The position numbers and the translations under genes are program-made. The notes beneath the pieces are model-generated. The model searched no databases and was not told the DNA's origin. It saw nothing but the letters and a program-made list of their open reading frames with translations. DNA of 13,394 nucleotides from Haliea sp041583655 (GTDB taxonomy: Bacteria > Pseudomonadota > Gammaproteobacteria > Pseudomonadales > Halieaceae), in NCBI GenBank assembly GCA_041583655.1, contig JBFHFJ010000065.1, forward strand, positions 1 to 13,394, in the 5' to 3' direction. Below are positions 6,487-13,137 of this stretch, piece by piece; the stretch's first letter is position 1, and the number at the start of each line of letters is the position of its first letter.

Positions 6487-9210
6487 ATGGCTGAACACAG
6501 CGCACCGATTGTCCTGGTGGACGGCTCCTCCTACCTGTACCGGGCCTTCCACGCCCTGCCTCCCCTGAATACCTCGACCGGTGAACCCACCGGTGCGGTC
6601 AAGGGCGTGATCAGCATGCTGCGTCGCCTGCGCAAGGACTACCCCGAGAGCCCTGTCGCGGTGGTGTTTGATGCCAAGGGCAAGACCTTCCGCGATGAGC
6701 TGTTTGCGGAATACAAGGCCCAGCGCCCACCGATGCCCGATGAGCTGCGGGCCCAGGTCGACCCCATCCACGCCATAGTTCGTGCCATGGGCCTGCCGCT
6801 GATCTGCGAGCCGGGGGTGGAAGCGGACGATGTAATCGGCACCCTGGCCCGGGAGGCCAGCCGCCAGGGTCGCCCGGTGGTGATCTCCACCGGCGACAAG
6901 GACATGGCACAGCTGGTGGATGGCAACACCACGCTGGTCAACACCATGACCGACAGCCGCCTGGATGAGGCCGGGGTGGAGGAGAAGTTTGGTATTCCAC
7001 CGGCGCGTATCATAGATTTTCTGGCCCTGATGGGCGACAAAGTCGATAACATACCGGGAGTTCCGGGAGTCGGCGAGAAAACCGCGCTGGCCCTGCTGCA
7101 GGGTCTTGGTGGCCTGGACGACATCTACGCGGGGCTGGACAGGGTCGCGGAACTGGAATTTCGCGGTGCCAGGACCATGGCCGCCAAGCTGGAAGCGGAA
7201 AAGGAGCGTGCCTACCTCTCCTACCAGCTCGCCACCATCAAGACCGACGTGCCACTGGCCGAGACAGTGGAGGACCTGCGCAACGGGGAACCGGACCTGG
7301 AGGCATTGCGGGACTGGTACACCCGCCTGGAGTTCCGCAGTTGGCTGGAAGAGCTGCTGGACGCTGGCGGGGAAGACGGGCAGGACCCGCCGGCAGCTGC
7401 CGCCGGCGCCTGGGAGCTTGTTACCGGGCAGGCAGAACTGGACCGCTGGCTGGCGCGCCTGCAAGAGGCCGAGCTGTTTGCCTTCGACACCGAAACCACC
7501 AGCCTCAATTACATGGAGGCGCGGATTGTCGGCGTGTCCTTCGCGGTAACCCCCGGCGAGGCCGCTTATGTCCCCCTCGCCCACGACTACCTCGGAGTGC
7601 CGGAGCAGTTGGACCGGGATTCGGTGCTCGCCCAGCTGCGACCGTTGCTGGAAGACGAGCAGCTTGGCAAGGTCGGCCAGAACCTGAAATACGACGCCAG
7701 CGTGCTCGCCAACCACGGCATTTCCCTGCGCGGAATTCGCCACGACACCATGCTGGAATCCTATATCCTCGATTCCACCGCCACGCGCCACGACATGGAC
7801 AGCCTGGCTCTCAAGTATCTGGGCCACAAGACTATCCACTTCGAGGATATCGCCGGCAAGGGCGCGAAACAGCTCACTTTCAACCAGATCAAGCTGGAGG
7901 AGGCCGGGCCCTACGCGGCCGAGGACGCCGACGTCACACTGCGCCTGCACCAGGCCCTGTGGCCGCGCCTGGAGGCCCTGCCGGGCCCCTGTGCCGTCTA
8001 CACGGATATTGAGTTGCCGCTGGTGCCGGTACTGTCGCGGATCGAGCGCACAGGTGCGCTGCTCTCGGTGGAGCTCTTGCGCGAGCAGAGCCGGGAACTG
8101 GGGGAGCGGCTGCATGAGCTGGAGGCCGAAGCCCACGACCTGGCCGGGCAGGCGTTCAACCTGGGTTCCCCCAAGCAGCTGGGCGAGATCCTGTTCGACA
8201 AGCTGGAGCTGCCGGTCCTGCGCAAGACGCCCACGGGCGCGCCGTCCACCGCCGAGGAGGTGCTGGCGGAACTGGCCCTTGACTACCCCCTGCCCAAGGT
8301 GCTGCTTGAATACCGCGGTCTCAGCAAACTCAAATCGACCTATACGGACAAGTTGCCGGACATGGTCAATCCGGCCACGGGCCGGGTGCACACCTCCTAC
8401 CACCAGGCGGTGACGGCGACAGGCCGCCTGTCCTCTTCCGACCCGAACCTGCAGAACATACCCATCCGGACCGAAGAGGGGCGCCGCATCCGCCAGGCGT
8501 TTGTCGCCCCCGAGGGTTACCTGATCGTCGCTGCCGACTACTCCCAGATAGAGTTGCGTATCATGGCCCACCTGTCCGGCGACGAGGGTCTTTTGCGCGC
8601 GTTCCGGGACGGCCTGGACGTCCACCGCGCGACTGCCGCGGAGGTGTTCGGCGTTCCCCTGGAGTCGGTGTCCGGGGACCAGCGCCGCAAGGCGAAGGCA
8701 ATCAATTTCGGGCTGATCTACGGCATGTCGGCCTTTGGCCTCGCCCGCCAGCTGCACCTTGGCCGCAACGAGGCCCAGGAGTACATCGATCGCTACTTCG
8801 AGCGCTATCCGGGCGTTCAGGAATATATGGACCGGACCCGGGCCAGTGCCCGGGAGCAGGGCTTTGTGGAAACCCTGTTCGGGCGCCGGCTGTATCTGCC
8901 GGAAATCAACGCCCGCAACAAGATGCGGGCCCAGGCCGCGGAGCGCACCGCCATCAACGCGCCCATGCAGGGCACCGCCGCGGACATCATCAAGCGGGCC
9001 ATGCTCAGGGTCGATGACTGGCTGCAGCGGTCCGGCGTGGATGCCCGGACCATCATGCAGGTCCACGATGAGCTGGTTCTGGAGGTGGCTGCTGATGTCG
9101 TGCCCGATGTCAGCGCGGGGCTGTGTGACCTGATGAGCAAGGCGGCAGAACTGGCGGTTCCCCTGCTGGTTGAAGCGGGCGTTGGAAAAAATTGGGATGA
9201 AGCGCACTGA
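6487..9210 (+). CDS. polA: DNA polymerase I
   Basis: Pol I fills gaps and removes RNA primers during lagging-strand synthesis and excision repair. The 907 residues carry all three domains. The 5' nuclease (1-290) has D12, D114-D115 (EADD) and D137/D139 (GDKD). The 3'-5' proofreading domain has D334 and E336 (FDTET), D403 (LKYD) and Y476/D480 (YAAEDAD), so proofreading looks intact. The polymerase domain has motif A with D684 (ADYSQIELR), motif B (RRKAKAINFG, with F741 and Y745) and motif C with H860-D861 (QVHDE). The frame is open from 6454, but I chose ATG 6487 because GCAGGAG (6474-6480) sits 6 bases before it and the protein then begins like other Pol I proteins. It follows the SCO gene by 20 bp with no terminator seen, so some transcription may come from the oxidase operon. 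Confidence 0.98.
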   Translation: MAEHSAPIVLVDGSSYLYRAFHALPPLNTSTGEPTGAVKGVISMLRRLRKDYPESPVAVVFDAKGKTFRDELFAEYKAQRPPMPDELRAQVDPIHAIVRAMGLPLICEPGVEADDVIGTLAREASRQGRPVVISTGDKDMAQLVDGNTTLVNTMTDSRLDEAGVEEKFGIPPARIIDFLALMGDKVDNIPGVPGVGEKTALALLQGLGGLDDIYAGLDRVAELEFRGARTMAAKLEAEKERAYLSYQLATIKTDVPLAETVEDLRNGEPDLEALRDWYTRLEFRSWLEELLDAGGEDGQDPPAAAAGAWELVTGQAELDRWLARLQEAELFAFDTETTSLNYMEARIVGVSFAVTPGEAAYVPLAHDYLGVPEQLDRDSVLAQLRPLLEDEQLGKVGQNLKYDASVLANHGISLRGIRHDTMLESYILDSTATRHDMDSLALKYLGHKTIHFEDIAGKGAKQLTFNQIKLEEAGPYAAEDADVTLRLHQALWPRLEALPGPCAVYTDIELPLVPVLSRIERTGALLSVELLREQSRELGERLHELEAEAHDLAGQAFNLGSPKQLGEILFDKLELPVLRKTPTGAPSTAEEVLAELALDYPLPKVLLEYRGLSKLKSTYTDKLPDMVNPATGRVHTSYHQAVTATGRLSSSDPNLQNIPIRTEEGRRIRQAFVAPEGYLIVAADYSQIELRIMAHLSGDEGLLRAFRDGLDVHRATAAEVFGVPLESVSGDQRRKAKAINFGLIYGMSAFGLARQLHLGRNEAQEYIDRYFERYPGVQEYMDRTRASAREQGFVETLFGRRLYLPEINARNKMRAQAAERTAINAPMQGTAADIIKRAMLRVDDWLQRSGVDARTIMQVHDELVLEVAADVVPDVSAGLCDLMSKAAELAVPLLVEAGVGKNWDEAH

Positions 9211-9216
9211 GGCCCG

Positions 9217-9243
9217 GAACTTTTTTTCCAGACCCCGGTCCTA
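9217..9243 (+). promoter_or_regulatory. Sigma-E/AlgU-like promoter candidate for the polA-engB small RNA
   Basis: Seven bases after the polA stop codon is GAACTT (9217-9222; with the preceding G, GGAACTT), the exact -35 consensus of the envelope-stress sigma factor RpoE/AlgU. Sixteen bases later comes TCCTA (9239-9243), a partial match to the -10 consensus TCTGA/TCTAA. Transcription would begin near 9250, exactly at the base of the first hairpin of the putative RNA. The -35 and the spacing are good; the -10 is imperfect. ErsA of Pseudomonas aeruginosa is reported to depend on the same sigma factor (sigma-22), which supports the reading. Confidence 0.5.
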
Positions 9244-9249
9244 TCAGTC

Positions 9250-9368
9250 GTAGCATGCTGCTACAGCCCCGCAGGTCTTTCTCCATGGACCCTCCGCGGG
9301 GCAAGTCTCTTCCCCAGAGACCCAAGCTGTCCCGGTTGCCTGCCCCCCTACAGGCAACCGGGTTTTTT
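9250..9368 (+). ncRNA. Putative small regulatory RNA at the Spot 42/ErsA locus
   Basis: The 156 bp between polA and convergent engB show no supported protein but a run of hairpins. They are GTAGCA/TGCTAC (9250-9264, 6 bp); GCCCCGC/GCGGGGC (9266-9272 with 9296-9302) enclosing GGTC/GACC (9274-9277, 9288-9291) with apical loop UUUCUCCAUG; GTCTCT/AGAGAC (9305-9321); and a 12-bp terminator ending in six T. Together with the sigma-E-like promoter this predicts an RNA of about 119 nt. The polA-engB interval holds Spot 42 (spf) in enteric bacteria and ErsA in Pseudomonas, both Hfq-dependent regulators, so position, size and architecture point to an ErsA-like RNA. The pyrimidine-rich loop could pair with Shine-Dalgarno sequences. 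I have no alignment to prove homology, and targets are unknown. Confidence 0.68.
9331..9368 (+). terminator. Intrinsic terminator of the putative sRNA
   Basis: CCCGGTTGCCTG (9331-9342) and CAGGCAACCGGG (9351-9362) form a perfect 12-bp stem around an 8-base loop, followed by TTTTTT (9363-9368). It works on the plus strand only: there is no T run on the other side for engB. The last two T and the next A are the complement of the engB TAA stop. It would also end any polA transcript reading through. Confidence 0.93.
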
Positions 9369-10032
9369 ATGCCCCGCTCTCCTGTTCTCCCTCGATCTCT
9401 TCCCCGTCCGGCAGCCACGGGCGCGTCAGCCAGGTATTCAGCACCGCAATGAGTTCCTTGTGCCCGCTGTGCTTCAGGGCTGAGAACAGTTGAACACTCA
9501 CCAGGTCCCCGTACTGCCGCAGCTCCTTTTGCACCTGCAGCAAAGTATTGCGGGCCGGCCCGTTCTTCAGTTTGTCGGCCTTGGTCAGGAGGATGTGCAC
9601 GGGCATGCCGGCGGCGATTGCCCAGGTGAGCATCTGCTGGTCGAACACCTGCAGCGGGTGGCGCACATCCATCAGCAGCACCAGCCCGCGCAAGCTCTGC
9701 CTCTTTTGCAGGTAATTTTCCAGCTGTCGCGTCCACTCCCGCTTTATCGCCAGGGGCACCTTGGCAAAGCCGTATCCGGGCAGGTCCACCAGGCGCTGCT
9801 GTTCAGTCAGCGAAAAGAAGTTGATCAGCTGCGTCCTGCCGGGGGTCCTGGAGGTCCGGGCGAGCTTCGGGTTCGCCGTCAAGCTATTGATTGCAGAGGA
9901 TTTTCCCGCATTGGACCGGCCCGCGAAAGCCACCTCCCAGCCGCTGTCCTCGGGGCACTGGGACAATTTGCTGGCGCTGGTGAGGAAACTCGCGCTGCGA
10001 TAGTCGGGGTTGGCCGGGGCCGGGGTTTGCAT
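9367..10032 (-). CDS. yihA: Ribosome biogenesis GTP-binding protein YihA/EngB (YsxC)
   Basis: EngB is an essential GTPase that assists assembly of the 50S ribosomal subunit. All G motifs are present in the 221 residues: G1 in AGRSNAGKSS (38-46), switch segment TSRTPGRTQLINFF, G3 DLPGYG (83-88), G4 TKAD (150-153) and G5 SALK (184-187). The basic and acidic C-terminal tail (EEIEGEQESG) is variable in the family. The ATG at 10032 has only a weak AAGG site upstream. Its stop codon lies within the T run of the convergent sRNA terminator, so the 3' part of its message could be antisense to the small RNA if transcription continues. Confidence 0.97.
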   Translation of the reverse strand: MQTPAPANPDYRSASFLTSASKLSQCPEDSGWEVAFAGRSNAGKSSAINSLTANPKLARTSRTPGRTQLINFFSLTEQQRLVDLPGYGFAKVPLAIKREWTRQLENYLQKRQSLRGLVLLMDVRHPLQVFDQQMLTWAIAAGMPVHILLTKADKLKNGPARNTLLQVQKELRQYGDLVSVQLFSALKHSGHKELIAVLNTWLTRPWLPDGEEIEGEQESGA

Positions 10033-10068
10033 CGGGGAGCTTGCCTTTTTTGCGCTGGGTAAGTCGTA

Positions 10069-10074
10069 TATAAT
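10069..10074 (+). promoter_or_regulatory. Candidate -10 element for the cytochrome c5 gene in the engB-c5 divergent gap
   Basis: The 114-bp gap between engB and the cytochrome c5 gene is the most AT-rich part of the region. It contains a perfect TATAAT (10069-10074). A TTGCCT (10041-10046) lies upstream, but at 22 bp it is too far for a standard sigma-70 spacer, and the base run in between is mostly T then GC-rich. The overlapping TATATA (10067-10072) is palindromic and could also serve engB on the other strand. A start near 10081 would leave a 5' leader of about 65 bases before the cytochrome gene. Confidence 0.4.
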
Positions 10075-10146
10075 GCCACAGCTTTTTTACTGGCCGGCGG
10101 AAATATACCGTGCCAGCTCACTCCCAGCGGTAAGCAGAGGTGTAGC

Positions 10147-10440
10147 ATGAAGAAATTGTTAGCGGTCAGTGCCATGTTGTTTGCTGCCAGTGCCATGGCG
10201 CAGCCGCCCATGGACAAGTACAACAAGAGCTGTGCGGTATGTCACAATGCCGGCGTGGCGGGCGCGCCCAAGACCGGTGATGCCGCGGCCTGGGCACCGA
10301 AAATGGAAAAGGGCATGGACGCGCTGGTCACTTCGGTGAAAAACGGCCTGAATGCCATGCCGCCCAAGGGCATGTGCTTCGATTGCAGCGATGAAGATTA
10401 CGCTGCCCTGATTACTTACATGTCCTCACCCGCAGAGTAA
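10147..10440 (+). CDS. Secreted monoheme cytochrome c, c5 type
   Basis: This is a small periplasmic electron carrier. The 97 residues begin with a signal peptide (MKKLLAVSAMLFAASAMAQ, cleavage likely after AMA). One heme site CAVCH (C29, C32, H33) follows, with M71 in NAMPPKG as the likely sixth ligand. A second Cys pair, C77 and C80 (CFDCSDEDY), is the disulfide typical of cytochrome c5. The mature protein of about 79 residues fits the family. A GAGGTG purine stretch precedes the ATG. The next cytochrome gene starts 35 bp downstream with no terminator between, so the two are probably cotranscribed. It may feed electrons to a terminal oxidase or another periplasmic acceptor; which one cannot be told from the sequence. 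Confidence 0.93.
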   Translation: MKKLLAVSAMLFAASAMAQPPMDKYNKSCAVCHNAGVAGAPKTGDAAAWAPKMEKGMDALVTSVKNGLNAMPPKGMCFDCSDEDYAALITYMSSPAE

Positions 10441-10475
10441 TCTGTCGGTTCCACCTATCCAGATCTGGAAGTGTC

Positions 10476-11111
10476 ATGAAGAAAGTTCTTGTTCTCTGCG
10501 GGGCCCTGCTTGGCTTCGCCCACTCCGCGGGTGCGGCTGTCCCCTTTCTCAAGGGTGATGCCGCGGCGGGAGAGTCGCTGACCACCATGTGCGCAGCCTG
10601 CCATGGCGCCGACGGCAACAGCCTGGCCCCGACCTTTCCCAAACTCGCGGGGCTGGGTGAGCGTTATCTTTACAAGCAGCTGCGGGACATACGCGATGGC
10701 GCCCGCCCGATCCCGACCATGGCCGGTCAGGTGGATAACATGACCGACCAGCAGCTGGCGGACATTGCCGCGTTCTATGCATCAAAGCCGATCAGCGGCA
10801 GCCAGACCGACCCGGAGCTGGTCGCCCTGGGGGAAAAGGTCTACCGTGCCGGCGTTGCCGATCGCAAGGTAGCGGCATGTATCGGGTGCCACTCCCCCAA
10901 TGGCGAGGGCAATGCGCCGGCCGGCTATCCGGCGCTCGCGGGCCAGCACCCGGAGTATATCGCCACGCAGTTGCGCGAGTACCGCAAAGGCTATGAGAAC
11001 CCGGCCGGTCGCACCAACGACGGTGATACCAGGATCATGCGCAGCAATGCCTTCGGCCTTAGCGACATGGAGATCGAAGCTGTCGCCAGCTACGCCGCTG
11101 GCCTCAGGTAG
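10476..11111 (+). CDS. Diheme cytochrome c4
   Basis: Cytochrome c4 is a periplasmic, often membrane-associated diheme carrier between the bc1 complex and terminal oxidases, known best as a donor to cbb3 oxidases. The 211 residues have a signal peptide (about 1-20) and two similar cytochrome domains. Domain 1 has C39-AA-C42-H43 with M82; domain 2 has C135-IG-C138-H139 with M188 (IMRS). Repeated motifs FPKLAGLGERYLYKQLRDIR and YPALAGQHPEYIATQLREYR show the internal duplication of the family. The start ATG has GGAAG upstream. A clear intrinsic terminator follows (11133-11158). Confidence 0.97.
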   Translation: MKKVLVLCGALLGFAHSAGAAVPFLKGDAAAGESLTTMCAACHGADGNSLAPTFPKLAGLGERYLYKQLRDIRDGARPIPTMAGQVDNMTDQQLADIAAFYASKPISGSQTDPELVALGEKVYRAGVADRKVAACIGCHSPNGEGNAPAGYPALAGQHPEYIATQLREYRKGYENPAGRTNDGDTRIMRSNAFGLSDMEIEAVASYAAGLR

Positions 11112-11132
11112 AGCTCTCGCGCCGTTTTCCCC

Positions 11133-11158
11133 AAGGTGGCCCAGTGGCCACCTTTTTT
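11133..11158 (+). terminator. Intrinsic terminator after the cytochrome c5-c4 pair
   Basis: AAGGTGGCC (11133-11141) and GGCCACCTT (11146-11154) form a perfect 9-bp stem with loop CAGT, and T continues to 11158. It closes the cytochrome transcription unit 21 bp after the c4 stop. The following 65 bp before dsbA should hold the dsbA promoter; TTGTCA (11157-11162) could be a -35, but I see no matching -10. Confidence 0.92.
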
Positions 11159-11223
11159 GTCAGGGGGAGAACACTGTGGCGGAATCATGGTCTGACTAAC
11201 AACCTACAACTGTGGAGAGACCC

Positions 11224-11877
11224 ATGTTCAAGCGTTTCCTTGCCCTTGCCCTGGTAGTGCTGGCCCCGCTGGCTGCTATCGCCCAGGAGGAACAGACCTG
11301 GGAAGAAGGCACCCATTACGATCTCATTACCCCGGCCATCCGCACCACTGACCCGCGCAAGGTCGAGGTGGTGGAGTTCTTCTGGTACGGTTGCGGCCAC
11401 TGCTACACCTTCGAACCCCTGATCAGCCGCTGGAAAGAAACCCTGGGCGAGGATGTCACCTTCGTCGGCTCCCCGGCTGTCTGGAACAAGCCCATGGAGC
11501 TGCATGCGGCGATGTACTATGCCGCCAAGGCGCTGGGGGTGCTCGATTCCCTGCACACGGTGATGTTCCAGGCCATGAACGTTGACGGTAAACGCCTTGC
11601 GTCCGAGGGCGAGATCCGCAGCCTGTTCACCGCCAACGGCGTCAGCGTCGAGGACTTTGACAAGGCCATCGGTTCCTTCGGGGTCAGCAGCCAGGTGCGC
11701 CAGGCAAACAGCCGGGCGCGGGCGGCCAAGATCACCGGAACGCCGGAGATGATGGTCAACGGCAAGTACCGCATCAGCACCCGCAAGGCAGGAAGCCAGG
11801 CCAATATGCTGAAAATCGCCGACTTCCTCATCGAGAAGGAACGCGCCGCGCTCGCCGCAACGGCCAGCGCGTCCTGA
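11224..11877 (+). CDS. dsbA: Thiol:disulfide interchange protein DsbA
   Basis: DsbA introduces disulfide bonds into proteins entering the periplasm and is reoxidised by DsbB. The 217 residues start with a signal peptide (cleavage likely after AIA, residue 20). The thioredoxin active site is C57-GH-C60 in FFWYGCGHCYTFEPL. The helical insertion follows, then the cis-Pro loop T173-P174 in ITGTPEMMVNGKYRI. These match the Pseudomonas-type DsbA. I chose ATG 11224 because GGAGAGA (11214-11220) is a well-placed ribosome site; an in-frame GTG at 11212 would overlap it. It lies between two terminators and so forms a single-gene unit. It probably acts on substrates that include the cysteine-containing cytochromes encoded next to it. 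Confidence 0.97.
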   Translation: MFKRFLALALVVLAPLAAIAQEEQTWEEGTHYDLITPAIRTTDPRKVEVVEFFWYGCGHCYTFEPLISRWKETLGEDVTFVGSPAVWNKPMELHAAMYYAAKALGVLDSLHTVMFQAMNVDGKRLASEGEIRSLFTANGVSVEDFDKAIGSFGVSSQVRQANSRARAAKITGTPEMMVNGKYRISTRKAGSQANMLKIADFLIEKERAALAATASAS

Positions 11878-11880
11878 GCC

Positions 11881-11906
11881 GGGCGGGATCCAGGTCCCGC
11901 CCTTTT
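11881..11906 (+). terminator. Intrinsic terminator after dsbA
   Basis: GGGCGGGA (11881-11888) and TCCCGCCC (11895-11902) form a perfect 8-bp stem with a six-base loop, followed by TTTT. It begins 4 bases after the dsbA stop codon and ends 17 bases before the start of the cyclase gene, so the cyclase either depends on read-through or has a promoter within dsbA. Confidence 0.88.
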
Positions 11907-11922
11907 GCCTGAGGCCGCGGCT

Positions 11923-13137
11923 GTGTCAGCGATCTACTTTTCGCCGATGCTGCTGGGGTTGCTCCTGTTGCTGGCCATCGCGGTGTCGGCAACCGCCCTG
12001 TGGTATGTCTCCCGGCCCTATGCCGGGCCGGCCTTCTGGATGGCGGCCGGCTGGAGCCTAATCCTTGGGGTGGTGCTCTTTATCGGTTTCATGGTCACCG
12101 GCAGCCCGGTGCTCAATGTGCTCGGCAATGCCGGTCAGCTTGCCGGGGAGGCGCTGTTCCTGCTGGGCATTTTTCGGTTCATGGGGCGTCCGCTGCCCCT
12201 CTGGATCGTGCCTGCCAGTGTCGGACTGATGGTGGTGTTCAACGTCCACTACTGGATGTTCGATGGCAATTCCGATTTCCTGATGGGAGTGTATTCCACC
12301 ATTGCCGGTCTTCTGCCCCTGCAGGCGATCTGGCTGCTGCTGTGCACCCGGGACGGCCAGACTGCGCGGACAGCCCAGCTGCTGGTCGGCCTGAGCCTGG
12401 TGCTGTACTCCGGCGTGACGCTTCTGCGCGGCTACTATGGCTATCACGACTGGCTGCTCAATCGACCCTATGTGCCGCCCCATGAGTCGTTCAGCTATCT
12501 TTTGCCCTACAATTTCGCCCTGCCGGCGCTGGTCATGGGGTTTGTCGGGGTCACCCTGATGACCATGCAGAGAATCCTCGCGGTGAGCCGTGAACACGAG
12601 ACCCGGGCGCAGCGCCTGGCCACGCTGGATGAACTCACGGGGCTGCCCAACCGACGCGCGTTCAACGCCATTGCCGAGCGCGATCTCGCTCACGCCCTGC
12701 GCCACCGGCATTCACTCTGCCTGGCGATGATCGACCTGGACAATTTCAAGCGCCTGAATGACAGCTATGGTCACGGTTTTGGCGACCAGGTGTTACAGGC
12801 GTTTGCCGATGGCTGGAGGGCACAGCTGCGCTCATCCGATATTCTCGCGAGGTACGGCGGTGAGGAGTTCGTCTTGTTGCTGCCGGACACGGACCCCGGT
12901 GAGGCGCGGACCATGCTGGACCGGGCCAGGGCGACCGTGGCCACGATGACCTTGCACGCCGGCGCCACGCCTGTTGCCTTGACCTTCAGCGCCGGGCTGG
13001 CGCAGGCGCTACCGGGGGATGACGTCGACAGCCTGTTGGGTCGCGCCGACAAGGCCCTGTACCAGGCGAAGGCGGCGGGCCGGGACCAGATTGTGCTTTG
13101 GGGGTCCGGGGATCAGGGCTACATGCCCGTGCCGTAA
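11923..13137 (+). CDS. Membrane diguanylate cyclase with seven-helix N-terminal domain and GGDEF domain
   Basis: The enzyme makes the second messenger cyclic di-GMP from two GTP. With the GTG start at 11923 the protein has 404 residues. About 1-215 contain seven hydrophobic helices that I do not match to a named sensor domain. The GGDEF domain (about 225-395) begins LDELTGLPNRRAF, has IDLDNFKRLND with the metal-binding Asp, and carries the active-site loop G312-GEEF-316. The inhibitory site R303-SS-D306 lies exactly five residues before it, so product inhibition is likely. GAGG (11911-11914) supports GTG 11923; a TTG at 11905 lies in the dsbA terminator and is unlikely, and ATG 11947 is an alternative. 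Position after dsbA recalls the conserved cyclase DgcH of Pseudomonas, from memory of gene order. Confidence 0.93.
   Translation: MSAIYFSPMLLGLLLLLAIAVSATALWYVSRPYAGPAFWMAAGWSLILGVVLFIGFMVTGSPVLNVLGNAGQLAGEALFLLGIFRFMGRPLPLWIVPASVGLMVVFNVHYWMFDGNSDFLMGVYSTIAGLLPLQAIWLLLCTRDGQTARTAQLLVGLSLVLYSGVTLLRGYYGYHDWLLNRPYVPPHESFSYLLPYNFALPALVMGFVGVTLMTMQRILAVSREHETRAQRLATLDELTGLPNRRAFNAIAERDLAHALRHRHSLCLAMIDLDNFKRLNDSYGHGFGDQVLQAFADGWRAQLRSSDILARYGGEEFVLLLPDTDPGEARTMLDRARATVATMTLHAGATPVALTFSAGLAQALPGDDVDSLLGRADKALYQAKAAGRDQIVLWGSGDQGYMPVP

Noticed and set aside
6463..9207. A 914-codon open frame on the minus strand covering the whole of polA.
   Set aside because: It mirrors polA, whose motifs are all intact. 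The antisense product is low-complexity in style, without domains, and is a by-product of GC-rich codon use.
9255..9452. A 65-codon plus-strand frame from the sRNA region into engB.
   Set aside because: It starts inside a hairpin with no ribosome site, crosses the terminator and then runs antisense to engB. The RNA interpretation explains the region better.
11157..11185. TTGTCA (11157-11162) as a -35 for dsbA.
   Set aside because: No acceptable -10 occurs at 16-18 bp (the sequence there is CGGAAT), and the hexamer overlaps the c4 terminator T run.
11905..11922. TTG 11905 as the start of the diguanylate cyclase.
   Set aside because: It is part of the dsbA terminator T run and has no ribosome site. 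GTG 11923 has GAGG 8 bases upstream.
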